Assembly (NCBI GenBank): GCA_031280335.1 | Contig: JAITGZ010000230.1 | Location: 1-7,206, forward strand | Length of the DNA: 7,206 nt | DNA from: Deltaproteobacteria bacterium | GTDB taxonomy: Bacteria; Desulfobacterota; Desulfovibrionia; Desulfovibrionales; Desulfovibrionaceae | Direction of reading: 5' to 3' | Shown: positions 6,274-7,206 of the stretch, piece after piece | Position numbering within the stretch: position 1 is the first letter of the stretch | How the letters are laid out: each line of letters begins with the position of its first letter | Notes under the pieces: model-generated | Seen by the model: only the letters and a program-made list of their open reading frames with translations | What the model was told of the DNA's origin: nothing | The model's database searches: none | Position numbers and translations under genes: made by a program

Positions 6274-6432
6274 GGCAATTTCCATCCGCCAGTCCCTTTG
6301 TGGTTCCGCCCCCGGCGGCCGGAAGTATATAGCCCTGCCTCACCCTGAAGGGCGGCTTTCCTTCCGGGCGGAAGCCCCGCCGTGGACGCACCCGCCGACG
6401 GGACGCAAAACGCATGATTCTCTCGGCTCATG
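6274..6432. other. GC-rich gap between convergent HU-family gene and gmhB
   Basis: This 159-base gap has several GC-rich hairpins, including CCGCC/GGCGG around CCC (6306-6318), CCCG/CGGG near 6388-6400 and the larger stem listed separately. None is followed by a clear T-run on either strand. No gene is supported. Confidence 0.5.
6351..6381. terminator. Imperfect GC stem-loop between convergent genes, possible terminator
   Basis: GGCGG (6351-6355) pairs with CCGCC (6377-6381), and inside it CTTTCC (6356-6361) pairs with GGAAG (6370-6374) with small bulges. The loop-side half contains GGGCGGAAGCCCC (6366-6378), the third copy of the hairpin core seen before prfB. Its position between two genes that end toward each other suits a terminator, but the absent T-tract makes this uncertain. 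Confidence 0.3.
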
Positions 6433-7035
6433 CTACATTATTGACTTTGCAATTGTTTTATTTTCCAGGCAGGGTATAAGTTCGCGCGGATTTTTGATGC
6501 GCTGTACATGGGGCGGCATGTGGCCGTTACCCTTTTTCTCGGACGCGGAACCCAACAGAAATATCCGTCCAACGCCGGCGGCCTCGCCCGCCTGCATGTC
6601 CGAAACGGAATCTCCGACCAGGATGGAACCGGCCAGATTCAAGCCGTGTTCACCGGCCGCGCGCAGGATCATGCCGGGGGCGGGCTTGCGTTCCGGACTG
6701 TCACGCTTATATATGCCCTTGCCATGTTCAGGATGAAAAGGGCAGAAATATACGGCATCAAGCCTGCCGCCCCTGGAGGCGAACTCGCCCTTCATCCAGG
6801 CCATCAGCGCGTGAAAAACATCCTCACTGTACAGCCCGCGCCCTATCCCCGACTGGTTGGTAACCACAATCACCAGATAATCCGCTCTGGCGGCGGCGGC
6901 CACCAGTTCAAAAATGCCGTCTATAAATTCCAGATCTTCTTTTTTGTACACATAGCCGCGATCGACATTGATCACCCCGTCGCGGTCCAAAAAAAGCGCC
7001 GACCTGTCCGCATACGGTTCACTCAGCAAAGACAT
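6433..7035 (-). CDS. gmhB: D-glycero-heptose-1,7-bisphosphate phosphatase (GmhB-like HAD hydrolase)
   Basis: This gene encodes a cytoplasmic phosphatase of 200 residues that removes the C1 phosphate of heptose 1,7-bisphosphate on the way to ADP-heptose for the LPS inner core. HAD motifs are complete: nucleophile D17 and acid D19 in LFLDRDGVIN, T59-N60 in VVTNQSGIGRG, K117 in RKPAPGM, and D142/D146 in VGDSVSDMQAG. The substrate loop begins YFCPFHPEH (96-104). Compared with E. coli GmhB (zinc ligands Cys92, His94, Cys107, Cys109), only the first Cys (C98) is kept at its place: the position after CP is Phe, and the CDCRKP stretch reads SPERKP. The zinc site is therefore probably absent or altered. 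The start ATG overlaps the end of ruvC by 17 bases, with GGGGG upstream. A histidinol-phosphatase (HisB-N) role is less likely without his genes nearby but not excluded. Confidence 0.88.
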   Translation of the reverse strand: MSLLSEPYADRSALFLDRDGVINVDRGYVYKKEDLEFIDGIFELVAAAARADYLVIVVTNQSGIGRGLYSEDVFHALMAWMKGEFASRGGRLDAVYFCPFHPEHGKGIYKRDSPERKPAPGMILRAAGEHGLNLAGSILVGDSVSDMQAGEAAGVGRIFLLGSASEKKGNGHMPPHVQRIKNPRELIPCLENKTIAKSIM

Positions 7036-7206
7036 GCCGCCCCCATCTGTCCAAACGGCGCATATTCAGGTGGCAGATGCAGGCCGCCAGGGCATCGCCC
7101 GCGTCTTCTCCCCACGCCTCCTTTATGCCAAGAAAACGTCCCACCATGAAGCTCACCTGGCTTTTTTCCGCCCTGCCGTTGCCGGTCAGAGTTTTTTTTA
7201 CCAGGG
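7019..7206 (-). CDS. ruvC: Holliday junction endonuclease RuvC, C-terminal part
   Basis: The last 61 residues of RuvC are present; the start lies beyond the right edge. RuvC cuts Holliday junctions together with RuvAB during recombinational repair. Evidence is the string VKKTLTGNGRAEKSQVSFMV, which matches the conserved VKxxxTGxGxAxKxQV region, followed by RFLGIKEAWGEDAGDALAACICH. In that last stretch the aspartates of DAGDALA are the late catalytic acids of the RuvC fold, followed by the usual ICH. A tail of about 15 residues (LNMRRLDRWGRHVFAE) extends past this. The stop TGA (7021-7019) lies inside the start of gmhB, so both genes are very likely in one minus-strand transcript whose promoter is outside the window. 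Confidence 0.93.
   Translation of the reverse strand, partial: LVKKTLTGNGRAEKSQVSFMVGRFLGIKEAWGEDAGDALAACICHLNMRRLDRWGRHVFAE

Noticed and set aside
6508..7149. A plus-strand frame of 213 codons opposite gmhB and ruvC
   Set aside because: The minus strand encodes complete HAD motifs and the RuvC C-terminus; the plus-strand product is low-complexity and unrecognisable.
1..7206. CRISPR array, transposase, integrase, phage or toxin-antitoxin genes
   Set aside because: No regularly spaced repeats, terminal inverted repeats with transposase, or matching proteins were seen on either strand.

Overview
The window looks like a chromosomal segment of a Gram-negative bacterium. The gene content (apolipoprotein N-acyltransferase, a heptose phosphatase for LPS core, c-di-GMP proteins), a base composition that is GC-rich in genes but AT-rich in spacers, and the protein style (YcgR-like PilZ protein, HU/IHF-like protein ending PFFRVGKELKEFLNK) suggest a Desulfovibrio-type sulfate reducer (Desulfovibrionaceae). 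That placement is inference from general resemblance, not from a search.

Layout: positions 1-3406 are a tightly packed plus-strand cluster. It holds a PilZ-domain protein (start possibly outside the window), a CBS-pair CorC/YbeX-type protein beginning at a TTG one base after the previous stop, and lnt, which overlaps or nearly abuts the CorC gene. A 363-base spacer (3407-3769) follows. It has no convincing gene but carries a near-perfect 25-base palindrome and two related hairpins. Next come prfB (3770-4874), encoding release factor 2 through a classic programmed +1 frameshift at CTT-TGA-C, and a diguanylate cyclase gene whose start lies inside the end of prfB. After an AT-rich spacer (5746-5997) with a 9-bp inverted repeat there is an HU/IHF-family gene with a GTG start. 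On the minus strand, ruvC (3' end only, running off the right edge) overlaps gmhB, which converges on the HU-family gene across a GC-rich, hairpin-containing gap.

How the genes relate: corC/ybeX and lnt form a widely conserved neighbourhood linked to envelope and RNA/ribosome housekeeping. A probable c-di-GMP receptor (PilZ) and a c-di-GMP synthase (GGDEF with intact I-site) bracket these housekeeping genes, which may reflect local co-evolution or chance. RF2 controls its own level: scarce RF2 slows termination at the in-frame TGA and favours the frameshift. GmhB makes a heptose precursor for LPS and is translationally coupled to the Holliday-junction resolvase RuvC.

No phage, transposon, CRISPR array, tRNA or rRNA was seen, and no clearly new multi-gene system. 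The points most worth checking are the loss of zinc ligands in GmhB, the recurring 13-base hairpin core shared by two spacers, the long palindrome before prfB, and the coupling of a diguanylate cyclase to prfB.
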